Source: Sphingomonas bisphenolicum (GTDB lineage: Bacteria > Pseudomonadota > Alphaproteobacteria > Sphingomonadales > Sphingomonadaceae). Taken from it: DNA of 64,000 bases. This document shows, one piece after another, positions 63,815 through 64,000 of the stretch. The notes under the pieces were generated by a model. The model ran no database searches. It worked only from the letters and a program-made list of their open reading frames with translations, and was not told the DNA's origin. The stretch lies in the NCBI RefSeq assembly GCF_024349785.1, contig NZ_AP018817.1:2821501-2885500 (forward strand). The letters run 5' to 3'. A program made the position numbers and the translations under genes. Each line of letters opens with the position of its first letter. Position 1 is the first letter of the stretch.

Positions 63815-64000
63815 TGCTCTCACGGTCGAATCAAATAACACCGCGAGCACCCGATCACAAATCTAGGATTTTGAGGCTTTTCAGGACTTACGTCATTCGT
63901 GTCGCCGCTAAAGAAATTTGGTCAGCGCGTAACAAACGTCGGCGGTGATACTGCCACATCGCGACCCGCGTTGCGTTTCTGTTTCCCGAACGGGTTACAT
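63815..64000. other. Window end, no gene supported
   Basis: Only short frames without motifs are visible. A TTGATT (minus strand, near 63829) with TATATG 18 bases on could be a vegetative promoter for the precursor gene. Confidence 0.3.

Noticed and set aside
63691..63948. Plus-strand frame of 85 codons over the lasso precursor
   Set aside because: Antisense to the precursor start and the AT-rich regulatory repeats; no coding signs.

Overview
The window looks like a chromosomal segment of a Sphingomonadales alphaproteobacterium (Sphingobium/Sphingomonas type). The DNA is GC-rich. It carries many small stress proteins typical of that order, HWE-family histidine kinases, a Ku/LigD end-joining set, GGAAC-N16-CGTT (EcfG-type) promoter sequences, and a lasso peptide locus of the sphingonodin/astexin kind with an isopeptidase and a TonB receptor. 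I saw no rRNA, tRNA or CRISPR array.

Layout. (1) 0-28 kb is a stress and DNA-repair region: a CinA-type amidohydrolase, PRC-barrel protein, hemerythrin, DUF4142 lipoprotein, DUF3597 protein, SDR, GH15 glycosidase, PNPOx-like protein, hydrolase/DUF3182 pair, phosphoglycerate mutase/NAD(P)HX dehydratase pair, exonuclease III-LigD-Ku, an HWE kinase and several small stress proteins. It is scarred: a head-to-head junction of two gene tails near 1.2 kb, an integrase tail, a dead ISL3-family transposase, and frameshifted hemerythrin, PilZ, FAD/NAD(P) and DUF1543 genes. (2) 28-39 kb holds a large hybrid histidine kinase and mobile DNA: an IS630-family copy with TA duplication and frameshifted transposase, a GGDEF gene with a nonsense codon, an IS66-family element inserted in an mgtC gene with an exact 8-bp target duplication, and an IS110-family transposase. 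(3) 39.7-51.5 kb is a defence-island-like block of small conflict modules: an EACC1-like gene with an HExxH protein, a membrane-anchored TIR, two HEPN-like proteins, an XRE/ImmA pair, a tiny Ala/Lys-rich protein with a low-complexity TIR protein, an Fe(II)/2OG dioxygenase coupled to a HEPN/zinc-ribbon gene, and a three-gene overlapping XRE-ASCH / PIN-GNAT / P-loop kinase operon. (4) 51.7-54.2 kb returns to housekeeping or stress genes. (5) 54.8-63.8 kb is a complete lasso peptide locus: ECF sigma, FecR, TonB receptor and lasso isopeptidase on the plus strand, converging on precursor A, protease B and cyclase C on the minus strand. The precursor gene is only 43 codons and ends with a sphingonodin-like core.

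How the parts work together. The lasso genes suggest a closed circuit. A-B-C make the peptide. The TonB receptor, which has a signalling domain, may bind or import it and signal through FecR to the sigma factor. The isopeptidase, whose Ser/Glu/His spacing matches AtxE2, linearises it. The island modules look independent of one another. Many coding genes are damaged by 1-2 base indels, several in homopolymers, so assembly error should be excluded before calling all of them pseudogenes.
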